A stretch of DNA of 64,000 nucleotides from Limosilactobacillus mucosae DSM 13345 (GTDB taxonomy: Bacteria; Bacillota; Bacilli; Lactobacillales; Lactobacillaceae). The stretch spans positions 47,792-111,791 of the forward strand of contig NZ_AZEQ01000004.1 in the NCBI RefSeq assembly GCF_001436025.1, read 5' to 3'. This document shows positions 9,364 to 18,098 of this stretch, in pieces. Positions within the stretch are counted from its first letter, which is position 1. Each line of letters begins with the position of its first letter. A model generated the notes under the pieces. That model ran no database searches. It saw only the letters and a program-made list of their open reading frames with translations, and was not told the DNA's origin. Both the position numbers and the translations under genes were made by a program.

Positions 9364-10683
9364 ATGACAAATATTCAGAACTATGATGATGCCCTGGCAT
9401 TTATTCATGGCCGGACCAAGTTTAAAAAGATTCCAACTCTGAAACGGATGCGGCGATTTTTAAAAGAACTTGGCAATCCACAAGAAAAGCTCAGCTATCT
9501 ACACGTTACCGGCACCAATGGCAAGGGATCAACCGTAGCAATGCTGCGATCGCTCTTAATGGCAAGTGGCTTGACGGTAGGGACTTTTACCTCGCCGTTT
9601 ATTGTCCGCTTTAATGAGCGAATCTCACTGAATGGCCAGCCGATTTCGGATGATGAGCTGGTAAAGGCTGCCCAAAAGGTGGCCCCCGTTGTTGATTATC
9701 TAGATCAAGTATTGCCTGAGGGTGGTCCCACTGAATTTGAGATTGATACAGCAATCATGTTTACCTGGTTTGCACAAAAAAAGCCAGATGTTGTAATTCT
9801 CGAGGTGGGAATTGGTGGCCTTTATGACTCAACTAATGTGATTGTGCCAGCTGTCAGTGGGATTGTTACGGTTGGCTACGATCATATGCATGTTTTGGGT
9901 GATACGCTGGCTGAGATTGCATGCCAAAAAGCGGGTATCATCAAACCAAATGTACCGGTAGTGATTGGCCGGTTGCCTCAGACTGCGCGGCAGACAATCA
10001 TAGCAGATGCACAAGAAAAACAGGCACCATTATATGAAAACGGGCGACAGTTTACGGCTAAAAAACTGAACAATCATCAGTTAAGAAATGAAATCGAATA
10101 TGATGGACTAATGCTTCATCGGCAAAAATTTCAGTTAAGCCTGCTTGGCGAGTATCAAGTTGATAATGCAGCCGTTGCACTCACCATGGCGCAGCTTTAT
10201 TTGAAACGACTGGGCGTGCCGATTGACGTCCAGGCTTTTCAAAACGGCTTGGCCAATACACGCTGGCCGGGGCGGTTAGAAATCGTCAATGACTCGCCGT
10301 TGGTTGTTTTAGACGGTGCTCATAATCTGCCCGGAATGCAAGCTTTGACGACAACGCTGCAAAATGACTTTAAAGAAATGGAAATCTATGTTTTGGTAGC
10401 AATTTTGGCTGATAAACAATATCAGTTAATGTTGGGAGAGATTGCCAGTCTGCCCAATGTTCATTTGATGCTGACCAATTTTGCCGGTCCGGGTCCCAAG
10501 CGGCCGAGCGCTGATTTAGAAAAGGCAGCTAAAGACATCAAAACACATTGGCCAATTGAGACGGCACCCAGCTGGCAAGAGGGATTGCTGAGATTATCAA
10601 GGGAAGTTTCAGCCGATGATGCAATCTTGATTACCGGCTCGTTATACTTTATCTCAGAGGTTCGGCGTTTTTTTGCTGATTAA
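9364..10683 (+). CDS. folC: Folylpolyglutamate synthase / dihydrofolate synthase
   Basis: Adds glutamates to folates, and in folate-synthesising strains joins dihydropteroate to glutamate. It is a 439-residue member of the Mur-ligase superfamily. The ATP loop is VTGTNGKGST (about 48-57). Central-domain motifs include EVGIGGLYDSTNV, and VVLDGAHN marks the C-terminal ligase domain. The ATG at 9364 follows a GAAAGG site; an ATG at 9349 overlaps that site and is rejected. valS-folC adjacency is conserved in Firmicutes. No other folate genes are in the window, so whether both activities matter here cannot be said. Confidence 0.95.
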   Translation: MTNIQNYDDALAFIHGRTKFKKIPTLKRMRRFLKELGNPQEKLSYLHVTGTNGKGSTVAMLRSLLMASGLTVGTFTSPFIVRFNERISLNGQPISDDELVKAAQKVAPVVDYLDQVLPEGGPTEFEIDTAIMFTWFAQKKPDVVILEVGIGGLYDSTNVIVPAVSGIVTVGYDHMHVLGDTLAEIACQKAGIIKPNVPVVIGRLPQTARQTIIADAQEKQAPLYENGRQFTAKKLNNHQLRNEIEYDGLMLHRQKFQLSLLGEYQVDNAAVALTMAQLYLKRLGVPIDVQAFQNGLANTRWPGRLEIVNDSPLVVLDGAHNLPGMQALTTTLQNDFKEMEIYVLVAILADKQYQLMLGEIASLPNVHLMLTNFAGPGPKRPSADLEKAAKDIKTHWPIETAPSWQEGLLRLSREVSADDAILITGSLYFISEVRRFFAD

Positions 10684-10734
10684 AAATAAAATCTGCTCTG
10701 TCTTGCATATAGTAATGGCAGAGGAGGTAATCAA

Positions 10735-11373
10735 ATGACTGAAAAAACTTGCCAGCAGCGCTATGTGGCATTAGTTAATATGGTTTTTGATCAAGAAGGA
10801 GACCTTGCCAATCATTTTTTAGAACTTTTTCCCACGCCAGCTGTTTTTCGCAATATGACGATGGAAGAACAGGATGCTTTTTTGGGATATGATCGCAAAC
10901 GTCTTAAACCGGTTTTGGCAGCAATTGAGCTGGGAAATCTGATTTTAACCTGTCCGCATGATATTTTAGGTCACGCCTATTCCAGTAATGAGGTTGGCCA
11001 GTTTTTAATGGATGAGATGGCTGGACAGATGCAAGAGTCAGTCGAAGTGCTTTGTACGGATGTGCATAACGAGATCATAGCACGACGCTGTCTGTTTAAA
11101 GGCGGTCAAGCGGAATGTATGCTTTATCCGGATCAAATTTTTCGCTACGTGCTGCACTGGAATTCATTTGGCCTGATCATGGTTCACAATCATCCTTCAG
11201 GCGATCCCGAGCCATCCAGACAGGATCTGAGCTTTATGCGACGGCTGGAACGGGGCTGTCAGCTGCTGGGACTGCATCTGTTGGACTGTCTTGTGATTGG
11301 CAGCCAGGACTATTACAGCTGGCGTGAAAGTCAAGAGGCTCATGCGGCATTTAATGATCAAATTGCGAATTGA
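10735..11373 (+). CDS. radC: RadC/MPN-domain protein
   Basis: Member of the RadC family, named for DNA repair but without a settled biochemical function. It has 212 residues. The N-terminal 70 residues hold a weak helix-hairpin-helix region. The C-terminal JAB/MPN metalloprotease-like domain has the metal-binding pattern HNHPSGDPEPSRQD, with H151, H153 and D164, plus an upstream EVLCTDVHNEI strand. A clear AGGAGG site precedes the ATG. radC just before mreB is the conserved Firmicute arrangement; the maf gene often found here is absent. Confidence 0.9.
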   Translation: MTEKTCQQRYVALVNMVFDQEGDLANHFLELFPTPAVFRNMTMEEQDAFLGYDRKRLKPVLAAIELGNLILTCPHDILGHAYSSNEVGQFLMDEMAGQMQESVEVLCTDVHNEIIARRCLFKGGQAECMLYPDQIFRYVLHWNSFGLIMVHNHPSGDPEPSRQDLSFMRRLERGCQLLGLHLLDCLVIGSQDYYSWRESQEAHAAFNDQIAN

Positions 11374-11473
11374 ATTTTAAAATTCGGTTAAGGAAACCTG
11401 AATGCTGAATAGCAATGCTGTTTTTCTCTGGCGTTTGGTGTATAGTAATGTCTGTTAATTTAACGTTCGGCTA

Positions 11474-11482
11474 TGGTATAAT
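11474..11482 (+). promoter_or_regulatory. mreB promoter (extended -10)
   Basis: TGG plus a perfect TATAAT (11477-11482). The 62 nt to the TTG start would be the leader. Confidence 0.55.
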
Positions 11483-11543
11483 ATCAACGCTATTGTATTA
11501 TGAAAATGAACGACTACTTTTGTATACGAAGGGAAGAAACAGA

Positions 11544-12551
11544 TTGCTAGGAATTGGAGCAAAAAATATTGGCATTGATCTTGGTACTGCCAATACTATT
11601 GTTTACATTGAAGGCAAAGGCATCGTTTTGCGTGAACCATCCGTAGTTGCCCGCAACAAAAAGAGCGGCGAGGTCATCGCGGTTGGTGAAGAAGCACGTG
11701 ATATGATTGGACGCACGCCTGCAAGCATTGTGGCGATTCGCCCAATGAAAGACGGCGTGATTGCCGATTATGATACGACGGTTGCTATGATGAAGCACTA
11801 TATGGAAAAGGCACTCGGCAAAAATGGCGGCAAACCATACGTAATGGTCTGCGTACCTAGTGGCGTTACGGAAGTTGAAAAACGTGCCGTAATTGATGCA
11901 ACGCGGGTGGCTGGCGCACGTGATGCCTATGTGATCGAAGAACCTTTTGCAGCTGCAATTGGTGCTGGTCTGCCGGTTATGGATCCAACTGGAAGTATGG
12001 TTGTTGACATTGGTGGCGGTACGACGGATGTTGCTACGATTTCACTTGGTGGCATCGTTTCAAGTCGTTCGATTCGCATGGCCGGTGACAAGATGAATGA
12101 TGCGATCGCACAGTTCGTTCGTCAAAACAAGAATCTGCTGATTGGTGAACGTACGGCTGAAAAGCTCAAGTGGGATATCGGCTCAGCTTCTGTTGAGGCA
12201 GCTAAGGAAATGGGAACTACCGAAGTCCGTGGTCGTGATTTGGTAACTGGTCTGCCACAGACTAAAGAAGTTTCGGCAGTTGATGTTTCCAACGCGTTGC
12301 AAGATGTTGTCGAAGCGATTATCGAAGCCATCAAGGGAACGTTGGAAGAAACCTCACCGGAAATTGCGGCTGACGTAATTGACCATGGGATCGTGCTGAC
12401 TGGTGGCGGTGCCTTGCTTAAGCACTTGCCAGAAGTTATTGCCGATGCTACCAAGGTGCCTGTATTTATCGCCAATGATCCATTGGACTGTGTTGCTATC
12501 GGGACTGGTGAGTCACTGAAGAGCATTGATGTGATGAAAAAAAGCAAGTAG
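11544..12551 (+). CDS. mreB: Rod-shape determining protein MreB
   Basis: Bacterial actin homologue that forms membrane-associated filaments guiding lateral wall synthesis. It has 335 residues. Actin-type nucleotide motifs are [10 protein letters not shown] (phosphate 1), [12 protein letters not shown] (phosphate 2) and [13 protein letters not shown] (adenosine loop). The open frame runs upstream to 11415, but the family N-terminus ([13 protein letters not shown]) starts at a TTG at 11544 with an AAGGGA site nine bases before it. The extra upstream residues overlap the promoter. mreC and mreD follow in order. Confidence 0.96.
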   Translation: MLGIGAKNIGIDLGTANTIVYIEGKGIVLREPSVVARNKKSGEVIAVGEEARDMIGRTPASIVAIRPMKDGVIADYDTTVAMMKHYMEKALGKNGGKPYVMVCVPSGVTEVEKRAVIDATRVAGARDAYVIEEPFAAAIGAGLPVMDPTGSMVVDIGGGTTDVATISLGGIVSSRSIRMAGDKMNDAIAQFVRQNKNLLIGERTAEKLKWDIGSASVEAAKEMGTTEVRGRDLVTGLPQTKEVSAVDVSNALQDVVEAIIEAIKGTLEETSPEIAADVIDHGIVLTGGGALLKHLPEVIADATKVPVFIANDPLDCVAIGTGESLKSIDVMKKSK

Positions 12552-12597
12552 TCACGCAATCGAGTAAAGAGAATAACTGATACACAGTTAACAGGGC

Positions 12598-12634
12598 GGG
12601 GCTGGTCGCAAAACGATTTGTTTTGCCCAGTCCC
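12598..12634 (+). other. Strong RNA hairpin between mreB and mreC
   Basis: GGGGCTGG (12598-12605) pairs with CCAGTCCC (12627-12634, one G-U). After a 2-nt bulge, GCAAAAC (12608-12614) pairs with GTTTTGC (12620-12626) around five bases. This gives 15 bp in total. No T-run follows, so it is not a standard terminator. It may adjust the mreB to mreC ratio by RNA processing or stability; that is inference. Confidence 0.6.
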
Positions 12635-12667
12635 GTTAAATGTATCTGGGTGCATTGGAGGATAAAA

Positions 12668-13519
12668 ATGCAGAAGTTTTTTTCGAATCGCCGCTTGGTA
12701 ATTACAGTGGTAATTCTAGTAGTCTGCTTTGGCTTAATGGGCGGCTCGATTGCGATGCGCAACCGTCGTTCGACCCCACCGCTGATTCAGCAGTTTGGCA
12801 ATGACATCGCCGGCTTTGCCGATGGCATTGTGGCATATCCGGTCAATGCCGTACAGGGCGTCGCTGATTCAGTTTCCGGATTGATGAATGCCTACACGGA
12901 AAATCGCGAGCTGAAGCAGAAAGTATCTGAGCTGGCCCAGGTTAAGGTTCGTGACCAAACGCTGGCTAAGGAAAACAAGCAGCTAAAAGCAGAATTGAAG
13001 CTCAAGAACTCGCTGACCGACTATTCAACCGTTAGTGCAGCTGTAATGTCCAGGACGCCTTCTTCATGGCAGCAGCAATTAGTGATCAACAAGGGGCAGA
13101 CCAGCGGTATTAAAAAGAACATGCCGGTACTTTCTGGCGGCGGCTTGATTGGCCGAGTGGCGGAAGTTAACAAGACCAACAGTAAAGTTGAACTGCTCAG
13201 TGATACCAGCGAGTCATCCAATCGTTTTTCAATTGTGATTAATGGCACTGATGGTAAGAGCGTCAACGGGATCATTACGGGCTATAATGCCAGAACCAAT
13301 GAGCTGATTATGGGGCAGGTAACCTCAACGGCTAAGATTAAAAAAGGCGCTAAGGTCGTAACCAACGGAATGGGCGGTATTACGCCAAAAGGACTCTATG
13401 TCGGCAAAGTCTCACGTATCGGCAAGGATGATTATGGACTGGCTAAGAAAGTCTACATCAAACCGGCTACGAACTTTAACGAGATCAATATCGTTACGGT
13501 AGCGGAATTAAACGATTAG
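12668..13519 (+). CDS. mreC: Rod-shape determining protein MreC
   Basis: Bitopic membrane protein that links MreB to the extracellular wall-synthesis machinery. It has 283 residues: a short basic cytoplasmic N-terminus, a membrane helix at about 9-28, a coiled coil at about 75-105 (ENRELKQKVSELAQVKVRDQ region), then the beta-barrel MreC domain outside the membrane with the motif SGGGLIGRV. The ATG at 12668 has a GGAGG site; the frame extends upstream to 12623 without support. It lies between mreB and mreD, 12 bases before mreD. Confidence 0.95.
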   Translation: MQKFFSNRRLVITVVILVVCFGLMGGSIAMRNRRSTPPLIQQFGNDIAGFADGIVAYPVNAVQGVADSVSGLMNAYTENRELKQKVSELAQVKVRDQTLAKENKQLKAELKLKNSLTDYSTVSAAVMSRTPSSWQQQLVINKGQTSGIKKNMPVLSGGGLIGRVAEVNKTNSKVELLSDTSESSNRFSIVINGTDGKSVNGIITGYNARTNELIMGQVTSTAKIKKGAKVVTNGMGGITPKGLYVGKVSRIGKDDYGLAKKVYIKPATNFNEINIVTVAELND

Positions 13520-13531
13520 AGGCGGTGTGAC

Positions 13532-14068
13532 ATGTATAGATTATCCCGGTTGAGATATGTGTTTCCTTTGGGTCTGTTCGCTGCCCTCTTTTTAGATGGT
13601 TCTTTAAGCAAGATATTTGCAGGCTTTTTCTTTCATTATCCCTATGCAATGGTCAGTCAATTGGTCATTGTCTGGCTGGTCTGCTCGTATTTTTTTGAAG
13701 GCGACATTCAGATTCCGTTGATTGGATTTTCGGTCGTCGCGGGGATTTTTTGCGATCTCTATTATTCAGGGATCCTGGGACTGTTCATGTTCCTTTATCC
13801 AATGGTTGTTGGTCTGACGAAATTGCTGGCTAAATATATCACGTCATCGTTTCCGATGATTGTCCTGGTCTTTTTGATCGATCTGACGGTATTTGAGCTT
13901 TTTAACTATTGGGCCTATGCTGCAGTGGGAATTGCCAAGGTTGGCCTGGGCGGTTTTTTGTTGGATACGCTGTTGCCAACGTTGCTTTTGAATCTGGTAT
14001 ATCTGCTGTTTTTGTATTTTCCATTGCAAAAGCTGATTACTTGGGCTGCTGATATCGAACGCCGCTAA
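13532..14068 (+). CDS. mreD: Rod-shape determining protein MreD
   Basis: Integral membrane subunit of the elongasome, partner of MreC. It has 178 residues, very hydrophobic, with about five predicted membrane helices. Its identification rests on position, length and topology, since the family is poorly conserved in sequence. A GAGG-type site precedes the ATG. In many Firmicutes minC and minD come next; here they are absent and an amino-acid transporter under T-box control follows instead. Confidence 0.9.
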   Translation: MYRLSRLRYVFPLGLFAALFLDGSLSKIFAGFFFHYPYAMVSQLVIVWLVCSYFFEGDIQIPLIGFSVVAGIFCDLYYSGILGLFMFLYPMVVGLTKLLAKYITSSFPMIVLVFLIDLTVFELFNYWAYAAVGIAKVGLGGFLLDTLLPTLLLNLVYLLFLYFPLQKLITWAADIERR

Positions 14069-14083
14069 ATTTACGGTGAGGTC

Positions 14084-14112
14084 TTGACAAGGCTGTTGGA
14101 TGATAGTAAGAT
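14084..14112 (+). promoter_or_regulatory. Promoter of the T-box-controlled ABC transporter
   Basis: TTGACA (14084-14089), a 17-nt spacer, TAAGAT (14107-14112). Transcription should begin near 14119. Confidence 0.8.
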
Positions 14113-14118
14113 ACTGAC

Positions 14119-14390
14119 AATTATTAAAAAACGATAACAAAAACAAAGAACAGACTAGTAGCTGTTTAGCCGTCTGCTTAGCGAGTCGCGGTTGATGGGA
14201 AGCGACCAGAAGGCAACAGTGAATCACATCTGCGAGTTGGGCGATCGAATTTAGTAAGTCGCTCCGGGGAAGCCCGTTACAGCACAGAGTTTAAATTTGA
14301 ACTCGCTGAGGCAGTTTAGCGTGAGCTGACTGCAATGATGAGGTGGAACCGCGGCAACGCCCTCTGAGCCATGTGCTCGGGGGCGTTTTT
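14119..14390 (+). promoter_or_regulatory. T-box leader, predicted tRNA-His responsive, first module
   Basis: Stem I has CTAGTAG on the 5' side of the specifier loop (14155-14161) and TGAATCACA on the 3' side. This matches the valS loop exactly in length and layout, which places the codon CAC (His) at 14225-14227. GGTTGATGGGAAGC resembles the distal-loop motif. Stem III pairs GCAGTTTAGC with GCTGACTGC (14311-14333). The T-box AGGTGGAACCGCGG is at 14341-14354. The terminator pairs AACGCCCTC-T-GAGC with GCTC-GGGGGCGTT (14356-14387), followed by Ts. Confidence 0.9.
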
Positions 14391-14392
14391 GC

Positions 14393-14506
14393 TTTTCTGG
14401 AAAATTTGAACTTAATGAGGCAATGGCTGTGAAGCCGTTGCAAATCCGAGGTGGGATCACGCTGCGGCGTCCTCGACAGTTGTTATGACTGTTGAGGACG
14501 TTTTTT
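14393..14506 (+). promoter_or_regulatory. Second T-box antiterminator/terminator module (tandem duplicate without Stem I)
   Basis: This repeats the 3' part of the first module at a 108-109 nt period: AAATTTGAACT at 14293 and again at 14402, then TGAGGCA, a stem III hairpin, TGCAA and GAGGTGG. The second stem III, GCAATGGCT/AGCCGTTGC (14421-14442), keeps pairing through compensatory changes. The T-box is AGGTGGGATCACG (14449-14461); its TGGG would pair with a CCCA 3' end, as expected of tRNA-His with C73. The terminator is CGTCCTCGACAGT/ACTGTTGAGGACG (14468-14500) plus six Ts. Confidence 0.85.
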
Positions 14507-14536
14507 GTTATCGAAGCATTTGAGGGAGGTTTTATC

Positions 14537-15184
14537 ATGTCAATGCACTATGTTATGGAAATTCTGCCATCGCTGTTTCAAGGCGCTGGCATGACATTAA
14601 AGCTGTTTTTCTGGACGCTGCTTGGTTCACTGCCTTTGGGGATCTTAGTTAGTTTAGGATTGACTTCCAAGTTTCGGCCACTGCAATGGCTGCTTGAGCT
14701 TTATGTCTGGCTGATGCGGGGTACGCCGCTGCTGCTGCAATTAATTTTTGTTTTTTATGGCTTGCCAATTGTTGGGATTGTTTTTCAGCGTTACGATGCC
14801 GCGCTGTTTGCATTTATTCTCAACTATGGTGCCTATTTTGCCGAAATCTTTCGGGGCGGCTTTCAGTCAATTGATCAAGGCCAATATGAGGCAGCGCGGG
14901 TTCTGCGCTTAAGCTATGGTCAGACGCTGCGCAAGATCGTGATTCCACAGGTCGTTAAGATCGTAATTCCTTCGATCGGCAACGAGGTCATCAATCTGGT
15001 CAAGGACTCATCTTTGGTATACGTAATTGGTCTGGGCGATCTGTTGCGGGCCGGCAATGTTGCTACGGCACGGGACGTAACTTTGGTACCATTGCTTTTG
15101 GTTGGCTTGATCTACCTAATCTTAATCGGGATCTGCACGTTTATCCTGAACAAGGTTGAAAAGCGCTATTCGTACTTTAAGTAA
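14537..15184 (+). CDS. Amino-acid ABC transporter permease (probable histidine)
   Basis: Membrane channel subunit of a polar-amino-acid ABC importer of the HisM/GlnP family. It has 215 residues and about five membrane helices. The EAA coupling loop appears as QYEAARVLRLSYGQTLRKIV, which contacts the ATPase. The ATG at 14537 has a GGGAGGT site; upstream in-frame codons lie inside the terminator hairpin of the leader. It is first in a three-gene operon with the ATPase and binding protein. The predicted His specifier in the leader suggests histidine as substrate; family membership alone would not tell. Confidence 0.9.
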   Translation: MSMHYVMEILPSLFQGAGMTLKLFFWTLLGSLPLGILVSLGLTSKFRPLQWLLELYVWLMRGTPLLLQLIFVFYGLPIVGIVFQRYDAALFAFILNYGAYFAEIFRGGFQSIDQGQYEAARVLRLSYGQTLRKIVIPQVVKIVIPSIGNEVINLVKDSSLVYVIGLGDLLRAGNVATARDVTLVPLLLVGLIYLILIGICTFILNKVEKRYSYFK

Positions 15185-15199
15185 AAGGAGGCCATGAAT

Positions 15200-15841
15200 A
15201 TGCTGGAAGTGCAAGAACTTAAAAAGAGCTTTGGTGGGCGTCAGATTTTAGACGGCGTTGACTTAACGGTTAAAGATGGTGAGATTTTGTGCATCGTTGG
15301 TCCATCCGGTGCAGGTAAAACAACGCTTTTGCGCTGCATTACTGGTTTAGAGGCAGCCGACAGCGGTAAGTTTTTGATTGATGGTCGTCCTTTTGATCCA
15401 CAGGGAACGGATCGCTCTGACAGTGTGATCGGAGTTGTTTTCCAAGACTTTAACCTTTTCCCTAATCTGACGGTTCTTGAAAACGTTACGCTGGCACCAA
15501 CGCTGGTCTTGAAAAAAGCAAAAGCCGCCGCCCAGCAGGATGCCGAAAATCTCTTAAAGGAACTGGGTTTGGATGGTAAAGGCGATTTGTATCCATATCA
15601 GCTTTCTGGTGGTCAAAAACAGCGTGTGGCAATTGCGCGGGCACTGGCGATGAAGCCTAAGATCCTTTGCTACGATGAGCCAACCTCTGCTCTTGATCCT
15701 AATCTGCGTGATGAGGTTGCCAAGCTGATTTTGGGCTTAAAAAAAGACGGTATGACGCAGCTGGTGGTTACGCATGATATGGAGTTTGCTCAAAAAGTCG
15801 CTGACGATATTCTGCAGGTTAAAGCTTTGGATCAGCAATAG
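15200..15841 (+). CDS. Amino-acid ABC transporter ATP-binding protein
   Basis: Energy-coupling ATPase of the importer, on the cytoplasmic face. It has 213 residues. Walker A is GPSGAGKTT (34-42), the Q-loop lies in VVFQDFNLF, the signature is LSGGQKQR (135-142), Walker B is ILCYDE (155-160) and the switch histidine is in VVTHDMEF. An ATG at 15194 is only three bases from the AAGGAG site; the in-frame ATG at 15200 has better spacing and is chosen. It sits between permease and binding protein. Confidence 0.93.
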   Translation: MLEVQELKKSFGGRQILDGVDLTVKDGEILCIVGPSGAGKTTLLRCITGLEAADSGKFLIDGRPFDPQGTDRSDSVIGVVFQDFNLFPNLTVLENVTLAPTLVLKKAKAAAQQDAENLLKELGLDGKGDLYPYQLSGGQKQRVAIARALAMKPKILCYDEPTSALDPNLRDEVAKLILGLKKDGMTQLVVTHDMEFAQKVADDILQVKALDQQ

Positions 15842-15858
15842 TAATGGGGGCCGGAAAA

Positions 15859-16701
15859 TTGAAGAAGTTCAAATATTGGCTGCTGCTGTTGATTTTGCCG
15901 GTTATGCTGTTGAGTGGCTGTCAAAACGTTACCCAGCGTGCTGATACGCAAGACACCTGGAAACAGATTCAGCGGCGGGGCAAGGTTGTGATTGGTCTGG
16001 ATGACAGTTTCGTGCCAATGGGCTTTCGGGAAAAAAATGGCAAGCTGGTTGGCTATGATATTGATCTGGCTAAAGCAGTCTTTAAACAATATGGCATTAA
16101 GGTTGATTTTCAAACGATCGATTGGTCAATGAAAGAAACCGAATTAAAAAATGGTACTATTGATTTGTTATGGAACGGATATTCAGTAACTTCGCAACGA
16201 GCTAAAAAAGTTGCTTTCAGTCGTGTTTACCTGCTTAACAAACAAGTGCTGGTTACCAAGAAAAAAGATCACATCAATAATTTCAACGATATGGCGGGGA
16301 AGAGTCTAGGCGTCCAAAATGGCTCAACGGGAGCAATGGCTTTAGACGAGTATCCTAAACTGTTAAAAGATAAGATCAAGAATCACAAGGCCGTGCTTTA
16401 TGATACCTTCCCTGATGCATTTATCGATTTGAATGCGGGGCGGATTCAAGGCATTTTAATGGATGAGGTCTATGCGGACTACTACATTAAGCACCAAAAA
16501 GACAGCTCGGCCTATCGAGTCTACTCAGATCCGCAGATGCCGCAAGACTATTTTGCCGTTGGGATGCGCAAGGGTGACAAGACCTTGCAAAAGAAGGTTA
16601 ACGAAGGTTTGGCTAGACTCCAGAAAAACGGCGAGCTGCGGCAAATCAATAAGAAGTGGTTTGGCGTCAGCAGCAATTATCTGGGACCAGTAAAAAAATA
16701 A
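15859..16701 (+). CDS. Amino-acid ABC transporter substrate-binding lipoprotein
   Basis: Extracellular receptor of the importer, tethered to the membrane by lipid. It has 280 residues. A signal peptide with lipobox LLSGC ends at C21, followed by an SBP_bac_3 domain with GYDIDLAKAV and NGTIDLLWNGYS. The start chosen is a TTG at 15859, which has a GGGGG-type site at correct spacing. An ATG at 15844 overlaps that site and has no ribosome site of its own, but remains possible. Ligand identity (histidine) is inferred from the T-box. Confidence 0.9.
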   Translation: MKKFKYWLLLLILPVMLLSGCQNVTQRADTQDTWKQIQRRGKVVIGLDDSFVPMGFREKNGKLVGYDIDLAKAVFKQYGIKVDFQTIDWSMKETELKNGTIDLLWNGYSVTSQRAKKVAFSRVYLLNKQVLVTKKKDHINNFNDMAGKSLGVQNGSTGAMALDEYPKLLKDKIKNHKAVLYDTFPDAFIDLNAGRIQGILMDEVYADYYIKHQKDSSAYRVYSDPQMPQDYFAVGMRKGDKTLQKKVNEGLARLQKNGELRQINKKWFGVSSNYLGPVKK

Positions 16702-16709
16702 AATTAACC

Positions 16710-16740
16710 AACGAGGGCGCGATTTAACGGGCCCTCGTTT
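16710..16740 (+). terminator. Terminator of the ABC transporter operon
   Basis: AACGAGGGC pairs with GCCCTCGTT around 12 bases. The following T-run is short, so strength is uncertain. Confidence 0.7.
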
Positions 16741-16841
16741 GTAATTTATGGGCGAATCAAGTAATATGGAATATTGTATCTATCAGTAAGAATGAATTAT
16801 GACAGTCAAAAACATTAATCAATTTTGGAAATGAGGGTAAT

Positions 16842-18098
16842 ATGGTGGATTTTAATCTGCAGCCGGGCGTTAGACTGCATGTTGAGCCAACGTCGCGGTT
16901 TCACGTTAATCGAATTCTGATCAACTTTGCAACGCCACAGACGGCAGAGAATTCGGCAGCGCGCAATCTGTTGGCCAATCTTTTGGAAACCAGTACGGCA
17001 GCATATCCAACGCAGACAGCATTTGCCAAGGCCTTGAATCATCTATACGGCGCCGATGCCAGTGCCAGCGTCAGTCGCATTGGCTATGCACATACGCTGC
17101 GGGTACGGGCTGAGGCAGTTGACGATCGCTTTGCTCAGCCAGGTATTTTTGCCAGTCTGGTGGATATCTTGTATCAGATGATCTTTCGTCCTTTAATAAC
17201 GGATGGCGCTTTTGATGCAGCAACCTTTAAGACCCAGCGGCAAAACGTTGCCAATGAGCTGGCTTCTATTAAAGAAAACAAACAGTACTACGCTGCCTGG
17301 CAATTGGACCGTCTTTATTATGACCAAAGCTCTTTGATGCGGATTCCCAGCTATGGTCGGCTGGAGGATCTGGACAAGCTAACGCCGGCATCTTTGGTTG
17401 AGACCTATTATGATATGCTGGCTCATGACCAGATTGACATTTTTGTCTATGGCAATGTGGATCCGCAGGCGGTACTTGATCTTTTCAGACAGTGGCCGTT
17501 ATCACCGCGTCAGTCGCCACTGCCTAACGACATCTATTATCGTCAGCCGTTTCATCATCGCGTTCGTGAGCTGAGTGAGCGCCAAGACGTTAATCAGGCC
17601 AAACTGAACCTGGCTTATCACTTTCCGGTTTTCTATCGTGATGAAAACTACTATGCTGCTTTGGTCATGAATGGAATCTTAGGCGGCACGCCATATTCCA
17701 AGTTATTTGCCAACGTGCGGGAAAAAGCCAGCCTAGCTTACTATGCATCCAGTCAGCTGCGTTTGTTCAGCAGTCATCTGGCAATTCAGACGGGGATCGA
17801 TGCCAAAAACTATCACCAGGCGCGACAATTAATCGAAGCTCAAGTCAAGGCAGTTCAGCAGGGTGATTTTAGCGAAACGGTCATGCAGGAAGTCAAGGAT
17901 GCCTTGATCAACCAGTATCAGACTGGGCTGGATGCTCCTGGCGGCATTGTTGAGCATTGGCTGGTTGACTGTATGAGTAATCGGCTGCCAGCAGAAAACG
18001 TTATTGAATCACTACAGCAGGTGACTAAAGAGCAGGTTGCCAATTTGGCTAAAAAGCTTCAGCTGCAGGCAGTCTATTTTTTGGATGGTGAGGAATAA
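16842..18098 (+). CDS. yfmF: M16-family peptidase-like protein YfmF (inactive-type subunit)
   Basis: Pitrilysin-fold protein of 418 residues. The usual HxxEH zinc motif is missing: the corresponding helix reads LLANLLETSTAAY. It is therefore the non-catalytic member of a pair with the next gene, which retains the motif. In Bacillus subtilis the YfmF and YfmH homologues are linked to maturation of the EF-P lysine modification. The two genes share one base (TAATG), which points to translational coupling and a heterodimer. No signal peptide is seen, so it acts in the cytosol. Confidence 0.88.
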   Translation: MVDFNLQPGVRLHVEPTSRFHVNRILINFATPQTAENSAARNLLANLLETSTAAYPTQTAFAKALNHLYGADASASVSRIGYAHTLRVRAEAVDDRFAQPGIFASLVDILYQMIFRPLITDGAFDAATFKTQRQNVANELASIKENKQYYAAWQLDRLYYDQSSLMRIPSYGRLEDLDKLTPASLVETYYDMLAHDQIDIFVYGNVDPQAVLDLFRQWPLSPRQSPLPNDIYYRQPFHHRVRELSERQDVNQAKLNLAYHFPVFYRDENYYAALVMNGILGGTPYSKLFANVREKASLAYYASSQLRLFSSHLAIQTGIDAKNYHQARQLIEAQVKAVQQGDFSETVMQEVKDALINQYQTGLDAPGGIVEHWLVDCMSNRLPAENVIESLQQVTKEQVANLAKKLQLQAVYFLDGEE

